Assembly: GCA_012744435.1 (NCBI GenBank) | Contig: JAAYCA010000036.1 | Coordinates: 20,646-84,645 of the forward strand | From: Bacteroidales bacterium | Lineage (GTDB): Bacteria; Bacteroidota; Bacteroidia; Bacteroidales; UBA932 | Direction: 5' to 3' | DNA length: 64,000 nt | Shown here: one piece after another, positions 40,769-51,045 of the stretch | Position numbering within the stretch: position 1 is the first letter of the stretch | Layout of the letters: every line of letters starts with the position of its first letter | Notes under the pieces: model-generated | The model's database searches: none | What the model saw: only the letters and a program-made list of their open reading frames with translations | What the model was told of the DNA's origin: nothing | Program-made: the position numbers and the translations under genes

Positions 40769-42010
40769 TTAGTCTAAGGTATGAATGGCAAGTCCGGAAC
40801 GCAGCTTGGGCTCGAACCAGGTCGTCTTGGGCAGCATGATATTGCCGGTGTCGGCAATGTTGATCAGCTGCTGCATGCTGACCGGGTAGAGCGCGAAAGC
40901 GACTTTCATCTCGCCGGAATCGACGCGGCGGGACAGTTCACCCAGGCCGCGGATACCGCCGACGAAGTCGATGCGGTTGGATGTTCGGAGATCCTTGATG
41001 CCCAGGATCCTGTCGAGCACCAGGTTCGAGAGGATCGTCACGTCGAGTACGCCGATCGGATCGCTGTCGTCATAGCGGCCCGGCTTGGCCGTAAGGCTGT
41101 ACCAGATGCCGTCGAAATACATCGAGAAGTTGTGGAGGCTGCACGGATGAAAGATCTCCGCACCCTTCCTTTCCACGATGAAGTCTTCCCCGAGGGCCTT
41201 GAAGAATTCCTCCGGGTCCATGCCGTTCAGGTCCTTCACCACGCGGTTGTAGTCGATGATCTTGAGCTGGCTCTCCGGGAAACATACCGCCATGAAGAAG
41301 TTGTACTCCTCGTCGCCGGTGTGCGCCGGGTTCTGCGCACGTTTCTCCGCGCCCACGCGGGCGGCCGCTGCCGTGCGGTGGTGGCCGTCGGCCACGTAGA
41401 AGGCATCCACATCCTTCGTGAAAATCTCCGTAATGCGGGCGTTGACGGCGTCATCGCCGATCACCCAGAAGGTATGCGTGAAATCGTTCTCGTCGATGAA
41501 GCGGTACTCCGGCTTGCCGGCGGCCGTCTCCGCGATGATGCCGCCGAGCTCGGCGTTGTCCTTGAAGGCGAAGAAGACGGGCTCGATGTTGGCATTCTGG
41601 ATGCGGACGTGGATCATGCGGTCGTCCTCCTTGTCCTTGCGGGTCAGCTCATGCTTCTTGATGATGCCGGCGGCGTAGTCGTCCGTGTGGGCGCAGAGCA
41701 CGATGCCGTACTGCGTGCGCTCGCCCATGGTCTGGGCATAGACGTAGTATTTCTCCTTGTCCTCGCGGACCAGCCAGCCGTTGCGCTGCCAGGTCTTGAA
41801 ATTCTCGACGGCGCGGTCGTAGGTGCGCTGTTCATGCTCCCCGGCGATCGGATCGAAGTCGATTTCGGGCTTGGTGATGTGAAGCAGGGACTTTTCTCCG
41901 GCCATCTTCCGGGCCTCTTCAGAGTTCAGGACATCGTAGGGCGGGGCGGCTACCTGCGTCACGATGTCTTTGGGCGGCCGCAAGGCCGCGAAAGGTTTGA
42001 CTCGTACCAT
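40769..42010 (-). CDS. DUF1015 family protein
   Basis: MVRVKPFAALRPPKDIVTQVAAPPYDVLNSEEARKMA...LHITKPEID; FYVADGHHRTAAAARVG; MLPKTTWFEPKLRSGLAIH. Confidence 0.92.
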   Translation of the reverse strand: MVRVKPFAALRPPKDIVTQVAAPPYDVLNSEEARKMAGEKSLLHITKPEIDFDPIAGEHEQRTYDRAVENFKTWQRNGWLVREDKEKYYVYAQTMGERTQYGIVLCAHTDDYAAGIIKKHELTRKDKEDDRMIHVRIQNANIEPVFFAFKDNAELGGIIAETAAGKPEYRFIDENDFTHTFWVIGDDAVNARITEIFTKDVDAFYVADGHHRTAAAARVGAEKRAQNPAHTGDEEYNFFMAVCFPESQLKIIDYNRVVKDLNGMDPEEFFKALGEDFIVERKGAEIFHPCSLHNFSMYFDGIWYSLTAKPGRYDDSDPIGVLDVTILSNLVLDRILGIKDLRTSNRIDFVGGIRGLGELSRRVDSGEMKVAFALYPVSMQQLINIADTGNIMLPKTTWFEPKLRSGLAIHTLD

Positions 42011-42071
42011 ATTTCAATCAAAACTATATTCGAAGATACTGATTATTTATCAAACCTCCAAAAGAAAAAAA

Positions 42072-42103
42072 GGACGGAAAGCGATGTCCCGCTTCCCGTC
42101 CTG
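42072..42103 (-). terminator. rho-independent terminator after serA
   Basis: Minus strand AGGACGGGAAGCG-GGACAT-CGCTTTCCGTCCT followed by TTTTTTTC. Confidence 0.85.
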
Positions 42104-42120
42104 AGGTATCCGGCAGCAGC

Positions 42121-43041
42121 CTATTTGTTCAGCTGGAACTTCGTGCAGCCTTCCTTGAAATAGGCGACGATCTGGCGGGCGGCGGCGAGACCGGCGTTGA
42201 CGTTGGCCTCGGACGTCTGGGCGCCCATCTTCTTGGGGGTGGCGAAAACGCGCAGGCCGAACTGCTCCTGCAGGGCGGCGAGGCTGTCGGGGGCCACGTC
42301 GGCGGCGTACTTGAGGTCCGGCCGCTCGGCAAGCGCCCGGGCCAAGCCCGCTTCGTCGACTACCTCCTTGCGGGCGGTATTGACGAGGGTCGCGCCCTTG
42401 GGCATCTTCATCATCAGGTCATAGCCGATGCTGCCGACGGTCTGGGGCGTGGCGGGGATGTGCAGGGAGACATAATCGCTCCCGGCATACAGTTCATCGA
42501 GGGTCTCGACGGGCTCGGCGCCGCCGGCGCGGATCTGCTCCGGGGTCAGGAACGGGTCGAGGGCCTTGACTTTCATGCCGAGGGCCGCAGCCTTGGCGCC
42601 GACCAGGCGACCGACGTTGCCGAAGGCCTGGATGCCGAGGGTCTTGCCCTCGATCTCGGAACCGGTGGCGGGAGTGAACTGCGTACGGGCCATGAAAATC
42701 ATCATGGCGACGGCCAGCTCGGCCACGGCGTTGGAATTCTGTCCCGGCGTGTTCATTGCAACGACACCGTGCGCCGTGCATGCGGGCAGGTCGAGGTTGT
42801 CGAAACCGGCTCCGGCGCGCACGACGATCTTGAGCTTGGGTGCGGCGGCGACCACCTCCGCGGTGACCTTGTCCGAACGGACGATCAGGGCGTCGGCGTC
42901 GGCCACGGCAGCGACCAGGTCGGCCTGGTCGGCATATTTCTCCAGCAGGGCGAGTTCGTAGCCCGCTTCTTCGACGATCTTGCGGATCCCAGCGACCGCT
43001 ACGGCCGCAAAGGGTTTCTGGGTGGCAACGAGAACTTTCAT
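42121..43041 (-). CDS. serA: D-3-phosphoglycerate dehydrogenase (short form)
   Basis: LKIVVRAGAGFDNLDLPACTAHGVVAMNTPGQNSNAVAELAVAMMI, KTLGIQAFGNVGRLVGAKAAALGM, GATLVNTARKEVVDEAGLARAL. Confidence 0.93.
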   Translation of the reverse strand: MKVLVATQKPFAAVAVAGIRKIVEEAGYELALLEKYADQADLVAAVADADALIVRSDKVTAEVVAAAPKLKIVVRAGAGFDNLDLPACTAHGVVAMNTPGQNSNAVAELAVAMMIFMARTQFTPATGSEIEGKTLGIQAFGNVGRLVGAKAAALGMKVKALDPFLTPEQIRAGGAEPVETLDELYAGSDYVSLHIPATPQTVGSIGYDLMMKMPKGATLVNTARKEVVDEAGLARALAERPDLKYAADVAPDSLAALQEQFGLRVFATPKKMGAQTSEANVNAGLAAARQIVAYFKEGCTKFQLNK

Positions 43042-43047
43042 GATTCC

Positions 43048-44121
43048 CTAGGCATGAAGTTTCTCGAATTCCTGCATCGCGGCGACGAGGGCGTCCACGT
43101 CCTCCTGCGTGCAGGCGTTGTACAGCGAGGCGCGGAAGCCGCCCACGGAGCGGTGTCCCTTGATGCCGACCATGTCGCGCCCGGTAGCGAACTTCATGAA
43201 TTCGTCCTGAAGGTCCTCGCGGCCCGGCGCCATCACGAAGCAGACGTTCATGATGGAGCGGTCCTCCTTGGCGGCCGTGCCGATGAAGAGGCTGTTGCGG
43301 TCGATCTCGGCATAGAGCGTCTCCGCCTTCTTGACATCGATCGCATGCATGGCGTCAATGCCGCCGAGGCCCTTGAGCCACTTCAGCGTCTCGTTCATCA
43401 CATAGATGGAGACGACTGGCGGGGTATTGAACATCGACAGTTTGTCCACGTGCGTGCGGTAGTCGAGCATCGTGGGAAGGTGGCGGCTGACCTTGCCGAG
43501 CGCGTCCACCTTGACGATGGCGAAAGCGACGCCGGCGGGGCCGGCATTCTTCTGCGCGCCGCCGTAGATCAGGTTGTACTTGCTCACGTCCACCCGGCGG
43601 CTGAGGATGTCGGAGGACATGTCCGCGATGAGCGGCACGGGGCTGTCAATGTCCTCGCGGATCTCGGTACCGTAGATCGTATTGTTCGTGGTGATATGGA
43701 AGTAATCCACGTCTTTCGGGATCACGTAGCCCTTCGGGATATAAGAATAGTTCTTGTCGGCGGAGCTGGCCACGGCGAAGGCCTCGCCCACGCCCTGAGC
43801 CTCCTTGAGGGCCTTCTTGGCCCAGACGCCCGTTTCCAGATAAGCCGCTTTCTTCTCCAGGAAGTTCATCGACGACATCAGGAACTGGAGGCTGGCGCCA
43901 CCGCCCAGGAAGACGACTTCGTAACCTTCTGGGATGCACAGCAGCTCTTTCCAGAGCGCGCGGCACTCGTCCATCACTTCATCCCAACCCTTGGTGCGGT
44001 GGGAAATGGAAAGCAGGGACACTCCGGTCCCCTTGAAGTCCCGGAGGGCTTCGATGGTGTTGTCGATGGCCACCTGCGGGAGCAGGCAAGGCCCGGCATT
44101 GAAGACATGTTTTTTGCCCAT
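43048..44121 (-). CDS. serC: phosphoserine aminotransferase
   Basis: [83 protein letters not shown]. Confidence 0.97.
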   Translation of the reverse strand: MGKKHVFNAGPCLLPQVAIDNTIEALRDFKGTGVSLLSISHRTKGWDEVMDECRALWKELLCIPEGYEVVFLGGGASLQFLMSSMNFLEKKAAYLETGVWAKKALKEAQGVGEAFAVASSADKNYSYIPKGYVIPKDVDYFHITTNNTIYGTEIREDIDSPVPLIADMSSDILSRRVDVSKYNLIYGGAQKNAGPAGVAFAIVKVDALGKVSRHLPTMLDYRTHVDKLSMFNTPPVVSIYVMNETLKWLKGLGGIDAMHAIDVKKAETLYAEIDRNSLFIGTAAKEDRSIMNVCFVMAPGREDLQDEFMKFATGRDMVGIKGHRSVGGFRASLYNACTQEDVDALVAAMQEFEKLHA

Positions 44122-44137
44122 AATAGCGTTTAAAATT

Positions 44138-44734
44138 TTAGCCTATAAATATACCTATTTTTTTTGTACGTTCCAAAAAGTCCCGCTCAGCCGAAAGACG
44201 CACCCGGACATCCAGCGTACACTCCGCCAGGAAGGACTGGTTCCGCTGGGGAAGATCCATGTCCTTGGCCAGTTTCATCACCGCCGGAAGCACGTCGTAA
44301 GGGAAGCGCAGACTGTACCAGCGCCCGGCCACCTTCTCAACCACGCGTGCGCTCGCGAGCGCGTCGGCGGTGGAAGTCTTGTATGCCCGGATCAGCCCCG
44401 GAATGCCGAGCTTGATGCCGCCGAAATAACGGACCACGGCCACCAGGACATCACTCAGGCCCGCGGAATCGATCTGTCCGAGGATGGGGCGGCCGGCCGA
44501 GCCGGACGGTTCTCCGTCGTCATTGGCCCGCCAGGGCTCTCCGTCCAGGCCGATCCGATAGGCATAGCAGTGGTGTCTGGCGTCGTGATACTCTTTCTTG
44601 AGTTTCTGTACGATCTCCTTCACCTCCGCCTCGCTTTCAACAGGATACGCAAAGGCGATGAAACGGCTCCCGTTATCCTTGAAAAGGCCTTCGGCGGTCT
44701 CAGCGATGCTTTTGTATGTATCTTTTGTGGCCAT
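44138..44734 (-). CDS. YigZ/IMPACT family protein
   Basis: Start taken at 44734 ([62 protein letters not shown]...[18 protein letters not shown]...[20 protein letters not shown]). Confidence 0.93.
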   Translation of the reverse strand: MATKDTYKSIAETAEGLFKDNGSRFIAFAYPVESEAEVKEIVQKLKKEYHDARHHCYAYRIGLDGEPWRANDDGEPSGSAGRPILGQIDSAGLSDVLVAVVRYFGGIKLGIPGLIRAYKTSTADALASARVVEKVAGRWYSLRFPYDVLPAVMKLAKDMDLPQRNQSFLAECTLDVRVRLSAERDFLERTKKIGIFIG

Positions 44735-44774
44735 CGGCGAATCAAAATTAGTGAATAATTCATATCTTCGCAAC

Positions 44775-45329
44775 ATGAACTACAGATACAGGGTCACGCT
44801 ATCCGGCATCAAAGGCTTTTTCCGGGTCTATCTCGTCAATGGCGAGAATTCGCTCTATACGTTCCACAAGCAGCTTCGTGCGGACCTCGAATTCCCGATG
44901 GACCAGCCCATCCTCTTCAAGGCGTTGGACGCGGACGGCGGAGTCGTCGCGCGCTATGCCCTGATGGATATCGGCTTCGGCGCCGTGGACCAGGTGTCCG
45001 TCGCCGCCACGGTCAAGGCCGGCGTCGCCAGTTTCGTGTATTTCTATGACATCGCCTCCAAGAAGAGCGTGATCATCACCCTCGAGGGCGAGACCCCCGA
45101 GGTCACCGCCTCCCCGAAACTCCTCGAATCCAAGGGCCCCATCCCTCTGGAGTTCGAAAACGGCTACGTCGCCTTCGAGGACCTGCCCGAAGAGCGCCGG
45201 CGCCTGCCCGGCGAAGCGCGCCAGGGCGAGGATGACGAAGACGACGAAGACTTCGACGACGAAGATGACGAGGATGAGGAGGACGAAGAGAAGGAAGAAG
45301 AAGATCTCCTCTACGACGAGAATGAATAA
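44775..45329 (+). CDS. pRiA4b ORF-3-like family protein with highly acidic C-terminal tail
   Basis: Start at 44775 (MNYRYRVTLSGIKGFFRVYLVNGENSLYTFHKQLRADLEFPMDQPILFKALD...); tail GEDDEDDEDFDDEDDEDEEDEEKEEEDLLYDENE. Confidence 0.75.
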   Translation: MNYRYRVTLSGIKGFFRVYLVNGENSLYTFHKQLRADLEFPMDQPILFKALDADGGVVARYALMDIGFGAVDQVSVAATVKAGVASFVYFYDIASKKSVIITLEGETPEVTASPKLLESKGPIPLEFENGYVAFEDLPEERRRLPGEARQGEDDEDDEDFDDEDDEDEEDEEKEEEDLLYDENE

Positions 45330-45331
45330 GC

Positions 45332-45367
45332 AACAGGAAAGCCACCCGCCCGGGTGGCTTTCCTGTT
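45332..45367. terminator. bidirectional terminator, 17-bp perfect palindromic stem
   Basis: AACAGGAAAGCCACCCG-CC-CGGGTGGCTTTCCTGTT between convergent genes ending at 45329 and 45395. Confidence 0.9.
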
Positions 45368-45394
45368 ACAATCCCGATCTGGTCGGGAATGGCG

Positions 45395-46159
45395 TTACTT
45401 CTTCTCCGCAGCGGGAGCGGGCTCCACGTACGGATTGATCGAATCCAGCTGGACGTTGAAGATCAGCGTGGAGTTGGGGCCGATGGCCTGGTTGCCCTGC
45501 TCGCCATAAGCAAGATCGGCCGGGATGTACAGCTCCACCTCGCCGCCTTCACCGACAAGCTGCAGGCCCTCGGCCCAACCGGGGATCACGCCGTTCAGCG
45601 TAAGACGGATCGGCTCCTGCTCGGCGGGAACCTCGTCAAAGACGGTCCCGTCCAGAAGCGAGCCCTTGTAGCGCACCCACACGGTGTCCTGCGGACCCGG
45701 TTTCGTTTCGCTGCCCGGCTTGATGATCTTGTACTGAAGGCCGGATGCCGTCTCGAGGACGCCTTCCTTCTTGGCATTGGCCGCAAGGAAATCTTCACCC
45801 TTCTTCCTGTTCGCCTGGGCCACACCGGCCTGGCGCTTCTCAAGATAGTTGTTGAACAGGTCGTTCATCTCGTTCGGGTCGATCTTGAACTGCTTGGTGA
45901 AATCGGGATCCTGCATATTGCCCGTGGAGTACACGAAGTCCTTGAGGCCCTTGATGATCTGACCATAGTTGAGGCCGGTGCCGAAGTCATATCCCTTGAT
46001 GAAGCTGCCGAAGTTGATGCCGAGCAGGTAGCTGACGGAATCGACCTGGGAGCGGGAAGGCTGGAATTCTTTGGGGATCGCATCCCCGGCCGGCTTGCCC
46101 GTGCAAGCCGCCAATGAAAGTCCGATGATCAGGACTGCCAATAATCTGTTTGCTTTCAT
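45395..46159 (-). CDS. FKBP-type peptidyl-prolyl cis-trans isomerase lipoprotein
   Basis: Lipobox SLAACTGK; LQYKIIKPGSETKPGPQDTVWVRYKGSLLDGTVFDEV...GVIPGWAEGLQLVGEGGEVELYIPADLAYGEQGN. Confidence 0.95.
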   Translation of the reverse strand: MKANRLLAVLIIGLSLAACTGKPAGDAIPKEFQPSRSQVDSVSYLLGINFGSFIKGYDFGTGLNYGQIIKGLKDFVYSTGNMQDPDFTKQFKIDPNEMNDLFNNYLEKRQAGVAQANRKKGEDFLAANAKKEGVLETASGLQYKIIKPGSETKPGPQDTVWVRYKGSLLDGTVFDEVPAEQEPIRLTLNGVIPGWAEGLQLVGEGGEVELYIPADLAYGEQGNQAIGPNSTLIFNVQLDSINPYVEPAPAAEKK

Positions 46160-46184
46160 AATTTATCAATAATTAACCTTGTTT

Positions 46185-47159
46185 CTAGAGTTCCCACGCC
46201 AGGGCGGAGGCGCCGAGGATGGCGGCATCCGACTCCTTGAGCTGGGAGAATACGATCTTGACCTTGCCCTTCCAGATCTTGAGGACGTTGTCGTTCATCG
46301 CCTTGAGCATCGGCTCATAGAGGAACTCCTTGGCCCGGGCGAGACCGCCGAAGAGCACGATGGCCTCCGGGGCGCTGAACGCGATGAAATCCGCGAAGCT
46401 GCGGCCCAGAAGCGTTCCCGTGTAGTCGAAGAGCCTGAGCGAGAAGTTGTCGCCCTGCTTGGCGGCGTCGTAAATGTCCTTGGAAGTAATGTTCTCGATC
46501 TCGCGGAGCGGGGTCGGCTGGCCGGACGCCTCGAGCCATTCACGGGCCGTGCGGGCGATGCCGATGGCGGAGCAATAAGCTTCCAGGCACCCCGTCTTGC
46601 CGCAGCCGCACAGACGTCCGTTCTGGCGCATCACGCTGGTGTGGCCAAGTTCGCCGGCAAAGCCGTCGTGGCCGTAGAGGACCTTGCCGTCCACCACGAT
46701 GCCGCTGCCGACACCGGTGCCGAGGGTAATCATGATGAAATTCTTCATGCCGCGGGCCGCGCCATAGGTCATCTCACCCACAGCCGCCGCATTGGCGTCG
46801 TTGGTCAGGGAAACGGGCATGCCGCCTACGGCCTCCGAGAGCATCTTGGCGAGGAAGACGGACTTGTCCGCCGCCCAGGCGAGGTTCGGTGCGAAGGCGA
46901 CTTCGCCCGTGTAATAGTTGCCGTTCGGCACACCCACGCCGATGCCGCGGATCGCCTCCGGGGTTTTGCCCGCCTGATTGATGCAGGTCTTGACGGCCTC
47001 CGCCAGGGCGGCCACATAGGCGTCTGCATCCGAGCCGAAGGTGTCGGTGCGGATGATGGTCTGCGCGAGGACGTCCCCGCGGGCGTCCATGACGCCGAGT
47101 TTGGAGGTCTGGCCTCCGATGTCGATACCGACTACGTATTGTTTTTCCATATTATTCAA
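46185..47159 (-). CDS. ROK family glucokinase-like kinase
   Basis: YVVGIDIGGQTSKLGVMDARGDVL; VSLTNDANAAAVGEM; IMITLGTGVGSGIVVDGKVLYGHDGFAGELGHTSV; GRLCGCGKTGCLEAYCS. Confidence 0.93.
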   Translation of the reverse strand: MNNMEKQYVVGIDIGGQTSKLGVMDARGDVLAQTIIRTDTFGSDADAYVAALAEAVKTCINQAGKTPEAIRGIGVGVPNGNYYTGEVAFAPNLAWAADKSVFLAKMLSEAVGGMPVSLTNDANAAAVGEMTYGAARGMKNFIMITLGTGVGSGIVVDGKVLYGHDGFAGELGHTSVMRQNGRLCGCGKTGCLEAYCSAIGIARTAREWLEASGQPTPLREIENITSKDIYDAAKQGDNFSLRLFDYTGTLLGRSFADFIAFSAPEAIVLFGGLARAKEFLYEPMLKAMNDNVLKIWKGKVKIVFSQLKESDAAILGASALAWEL

Positions 47160-48423
47160 CAGGGATATCTTTGTTTACGTTCTTGCTGCCCTTGAAGCCA
47201 TAGAAGAAGAGGTAGCCCAGGCAGATGATGAGCAGCCAGTAGCTCTGCATCGAGCCGACCTTGTCGGCGAGGAGGTTCTGGAAGAAGGGGATGATACCAC
47301 CGCCGCAGACCAGCGTCATGAAGATGCCGGAAGCAGCCGCCGTGTATTTGCCGAGGCCCTCGACGGAGAGGTTGAAGATGGAGCCCCACATGATGGAGGT
47401 GCACAGACCGCAGAGGAACAGGAAGATCAGACTCAGGGGAACGGTGCTGCCGAAGAGCTTGAAGGTGACCGACTCGGGGATGAAAATGGCGCAGATGATA
47501 AAGAGAATGGCAACCGCGGAGGTGCACATCAACATATTGCGGCTGGAAATCTTTCCGCCGATGGCGCCTCCGCCCAGACGGCCGAGCAACATGCAGAACC
47601 AGTAGGCGCCGATGAACGTACCGGTGATGGCCGGACCGATCCAGTCAAGTCCGGAGAAGTACACGTTGGCCGTATTGGGGATACCGTTTTCGATACCCAC
47701 ATAGAAGAAGATGGCAATGGCACCCAGGATGAAGTGGCGGAAGGAAAGCGGGCTGTGCGGATCCTTGGCAACGTTGCCGGCCTTGCGCGCAGCCTTCTCC
47801 TCGGCGGTCTCCATGTGCGGCTCGGGGATGTTGGTGAAGAGGATGACCGCAAAAGCGATGGCGAAGATGGCCATGGCGATGATCATCACGGGCGCGACCT
47901 TGGCCACGGTGGCATTCTCAATGCTGCCGCCGACAAGCCAGCCCACGAACATAGGGGCAAGCGTACCGCCGATGGAGTTGCAGCTGCCGCCCCACTGGAT
48001 CAACTGATTACCCTTGTTGCCACCGCCGCCGAGCGTGTTGAGCATCGGGTTGACGACAATGTTGAGCATACACATCGAGAAACCGGCGACGAAGGCGCCG
48101 AGAACATACACGAAGAAACTCTCTGCATAGCCGGACAGGAACTGGATACCGACCCCGATGAAGCCGACGATGACGGCGGCCAGGGAGGTGAACTTGTAGC
48201 CTTTGCGGCGCAGGATGAGTCCCGCAGGAATACCCATGCAGGCATAAGCGATGAAGTTGGCGAGGGTTCCCAGCTGGCTGAGGGCCTTGCTGGCACCGAA
48301 CTGATTCGTCACGACGACACCCATCGAACCGGCGAGGTTCGTCACGAAGGCGATCATGAAGAAGAGGGCGAACATCACCACGATGGCGGGTGTGTAGTTC
48401 TGTTTTGCTGTTGTTTTGTCCAT
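47152..48423 (-). CDS. MFS sugar transporter (FucP/GluP-like)
   Basis: 423-aa 12-TM pattern; NQFGASKALSQLGTLANFIAYACMGIPAGLILRRKGYKFT; overlaps ROK kinase gene. Confidence 0.85.
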   Translation of the reverse strand: MDKTTAKQNYTPAIVVMFALFFMIAFVTNLAGSMGVVVTNQFGASKALSQLGTLANFIAYACMGIPAGLILRRKGYKFTSLAAVIVGFIGVGIQFLSGYAESFFVYVLGAFVAGFSMCMLNIVVNPMLNTLGGGGNKGNQLIQWGGSCNSIGGTLAPMFVGWLVGGSIENATVAKVAPVMIIAMAIFAIAFAVILFTNIPEPHMETAEEKAARKAGNVAKDPHSPLSFRHFILGAIAIFFYVGIENGIPNTANVYFSGLDWIGPAITGTFIGAYWFCMLLGRLGGGAIGGKISSRNMLMCTSAVAILFIICAIFIPESVTFKLFGSTVPLSLIFLFLCGLCTSIMWGSIFNLSVEGLGKYTAAASGIFMTLVCGGGIIPFFQNLLADKVGSMQSYWLLIICLGYLFFYGFKGSKNVNKDIPVE

Positions 48424-48448
48424 TGTTGTAGATGTAAAGAATATTTAT

Positions 48449-50377
48449 TTATGACAATGATGCAATGTTCTTCTCATTGAGCAGCTGTTTGCCCTCCGGC
48501 GTGAAGGCATACCCGATGCGGTCGGCGTAATGCTCCTCGACCTTGCGGCGTACGATCTTCATCGTGGAGTTCATCATCCCGTTGGCGATGGTGTACGGCT
48601 CGTCGCAGACGATTACGGCGGCGGGGAGCCAGCGGTCCGGGAACAGGTCCGCATGCGGACCGCCCGTCCTGTAGGTGTCGATCTCGGCCTGGATCTTCTG
48701 CAGCATCGCCACCTTGCCCTCGCGGCTGGCGGGGTCGATCCCCTGCGCCCTGACGTACTCTGCGAGCGCATCCTTCTCGGGAACGAGAAGGACGACCGTG
48801 TAAGGGTCCTGGTTGTTGTGCAAGACCACCTGGGAGACGTATCTGGACACTTCCGGCAGGCTGTCCTCGAAGCCTTCTGGCGAATACTTCTCGCCGTCGG
48901 CGCCGATCAGCAGGGACTTGAAGCGGCCGGTGACGTAAAGGTAGTCGTGGTCAAAGGGGCAGATGTAACCCATGTCTCCGGTGTGCAGCCAGCCGTCGAC
49001 GACCGTCTTGGCCGTGGCTTCCGGATTCTTCCAGTAGCCGGCCATGACGTTTTCGCCGCGGATGACGATCTCGCCCTTCTGCCCGACGGGCACTTCGTTT
49101 CCCTGGTCGTCGCAGATGATGCAGTCCATCGGACGCACGATGCGGCCGGAAGAGCCGAAGAGGGCGTGTCCGGAGGAATTGGCACAGATGATCGGGGTCG
49201 CCTCGGTAAGCCCGTAGCCCTGGAACATCGGCATGCCCACGGCGCAGAAGAAGCGCTGGAGCTCGATATCGAGCAGCGCGCCGCCGCCCACGAAGAATTT
49301 CATGCGGCCGCCGAAGCTCTCGCGGACCTTCTTGAAGAGCAGTTTGTCGAAAAGGCACATCAGCGGCTTGCGCCACCAGTTGAGGAATCCGCCGCGGTTG
49401 TAGTATTCCTTGTTGTATGCGATGGCGTTCCTGAGCGCGAAGCGGAAAAGCTTCTCCGCCTTGGGGCCCCTGGCCTTGATGCCGCTCTCGATATTCTTCT
49501 TGAAATTGCGGGCGAGCGCCGGCACGGACAGCATCACGTGCGGGCGGGTCTCGCGGATCGCCACGGGGACGTTCTTCAGCGTGGCGAGGGAATTCTTGCC
49601 GATCGGCACGAAGGCGATGCTGCCGCCGTGGAACATCATGGTGTACATGCCGGCGACATGCGCGAAACAGTGGTCCAGCGGCAAGATGATCAGCATCACA
49701 TTGTTCTCCTCGATCGTGATCACGGAATTGCCCTGCTCCACGTTGGCCGTGTAGTTGCGGTGGGTGAGCAGGATGCCCTTCGGGTCGGCGGTGGTCCCGG
49801 ACGTGTAGCTGATGTTGGCATAGTCGTCGGGACCGACGGAACGGAAGCGTGCCTCGAAGTCGGCTCCGCGCTCCGCAAGGAAGGCGTCGCCCATCTTCTG
49901 GATCTCCGACATGCGGATCTCGTTTTCCTGAAGGGAATCGTAGTCGAAGGCGGTGTCGTCAAAGACGATGACCTTCCTGACGGCCGGGCACTGGGGCATG
50001 ATCTTGCGGATCTTCGGGAGCTGGTTGCCGGACACGAAAATCCATTGGGTGTCCGAGTGGCCGATGCGGAAGATCAGGTCTGCGTCGGCCCCGAGGTTCA
50101 CGGAAAGGGGCACGTCGGTGGCTCCGGCGTACATCGCGCCGAGCTCGGCGAGGACCCACATGGCGCGGCTCTCGGACAGGAGTGCGATCTTGTCGCCTTT
50201 CTCCAGGCCCAGGGCCATCAGGCCGGCGCCGATGCGGTAGGCCGTCTGGCGGGTCTGCTCCTGCGTGATCTCCTGCCAGACACCGTCCACCTTCTCGCGA
50301 AGGTAGACATGATCGGCGAACTGCCGGGTGTACTTCTCGACAAAATCGATGATGGTAGGCCGCCCGTTATTCTCCAT
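48449..50377 (-). CDS. AMP-dependent long-chain acyl-CoA synthetase
   Basis: ISYTSGTTADPKGILLTHRNYTANV; GYGLTEATPIICAN; KTVVDGWLHTGDMGYICPFDHDYLYVTGRFKSLLIGADGEKYSPEGFED. Confidence 0.94.
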   Translation of the reverse strand: MENNGRPTIIDFVEKYTRQFADHVYLREKVDGVWQEITQEQTRQTAYRIGAGLMALGLEKGDKIALLSESRAMWVLAELGAMYAGATDVPLSVNLGADADLIFRIGHSDTQWIFVSGNQLPKIRKIMPQCPAVRKVIVFDDTAFDYDSLQENEIRMSEIQKMGDAFLAERGADFEARFRSVGPDDYANISYTSGTTADPKGILLTHRNYTANVEQGNSVITIEENNVMLIILPLDHCFAHVAGMYTMMFHGGSIAFVPIGKNSLATLKNVPVAIRETRPHVMLSVPALARNFKKNIESGIKARGPKAEKLFRFALRNAIAYNKEYYNRGGFLNWWRKPLMCLFDKLLFKKVRESFGGRMKFFVGGGALLDIELQRFFCAVGMPMFQGYGLTEATPIICANSSGHALFGSSGRIVRPMDCIICDDQGNEVPVGQKGEIVIRGENVMAGYWKNPEATAKTVVDGWLHTGDMGYICPFDHDYLYVTGRFKSLLIGADGEKYSPEGFEDSLPEVSRYVSQVVLHNNQDPYTVVLLVPEKDALAEYVRAQGIDPASREGKVAMLQKIQAEIDTYRTGGPHADLFPDRWLPAAVIVCDEPYTIANGMMNSTMKIVRRKVEEHYADRIGYAFTPEGKQLLNEKNIASLS

Positions 50378-51005
50378 AACTCTTTTCCTTGGGTGAGAAC
50401 AGACCGTAGAGCTGGGCGTCGATCATGTCGGTGACCTTTTCGAAATCCTCCGGGTTGTTGCCGAACTTGATGTGGTCCGCGTCGATGACGAGCAGGTTGC
50501 CGGGATAGTCCTTGATCCAGTTTTCGTATTTCTCGTTCAGACCGGTGAGGTAATCGATGCGGATGCTCTTCTCGTATTCGCGGCCGCGCTTCTGGATCTG
50601 GGCGATGAGGTTGGGAATGCTCGAACGCAGGTAGATCAGCAGGTCGGGATTGCCCACCAGCGACATCATCAGGTCGAAGAGGTCGCTGTAGTTCTCGAAG
50701 TCGCGCGTGCTCATCAGGCCCATGTCATGCAGATTGGGCGCGAAGATGCGGGCGTCTTCGTAGATCGTGCGGTCCTGGATGATCACATCGTCGGTCTTGG
50801 CGATCTCAACCACGTCCTTGAAACGCTTGTTGAGGAAGTAGATCTGGAGATTGAAAGACCAGCGCTCCATGTCCTCGTAGAAATCGGACAGGTAGGGATT
50901 GAAGTCCACCGATTCGAATTTCGGGATCCAGCCGTAGTGGGCAGCCAGCATCTTGGTGAGCGTGGTCTTGCCGCTGCCGATGTTTCCTGCGATCGCAATG
51001 TGCAT
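50367..51005 (-). CDS. deoxynucleoside kinase (tandem copy A)
   Basis: Start taken at 51005 (MHIAIAGNIGSGKTTLTKMLAAHYGWIPKFESVDFNPYLSDFYEDMERWSFNLQIYFLNKRF; VIIQDRTIYEDARIFA). Confidence 0.92.
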   Translation of the reverse strand: MHIAIAGNIGSGKTTLTKMLAAHYGWIPKFESVDFNPYLSDFYEDMERWSFNLQIYFLNKRFKDVVEIAKTDDVIIQDRTIYEDARIFAPNLHDMGLMSTRDFENYSDLFDLMMSLVGNPDLLIYLRSSIPNLIAQIQKRGREYEKSIRIDYLTGLNEKYENWIKDYPGNLLVIDADHIKFGNNPEDFEKVTDMIDAQLYGLFSPKEKSYGE

Positions 51006-51045
51006 ATTGTGCCTTGTTTCTTTAAAACTTACAAATGTAGCAGAA

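Noticed and set aside
44775-45329. Mobile element based on IS1096/pRiA4b passenger-family resemblance
   Set aside because: No transposase, terminal repeats or target duplication seen around the gene; the family is common on chromosomes.
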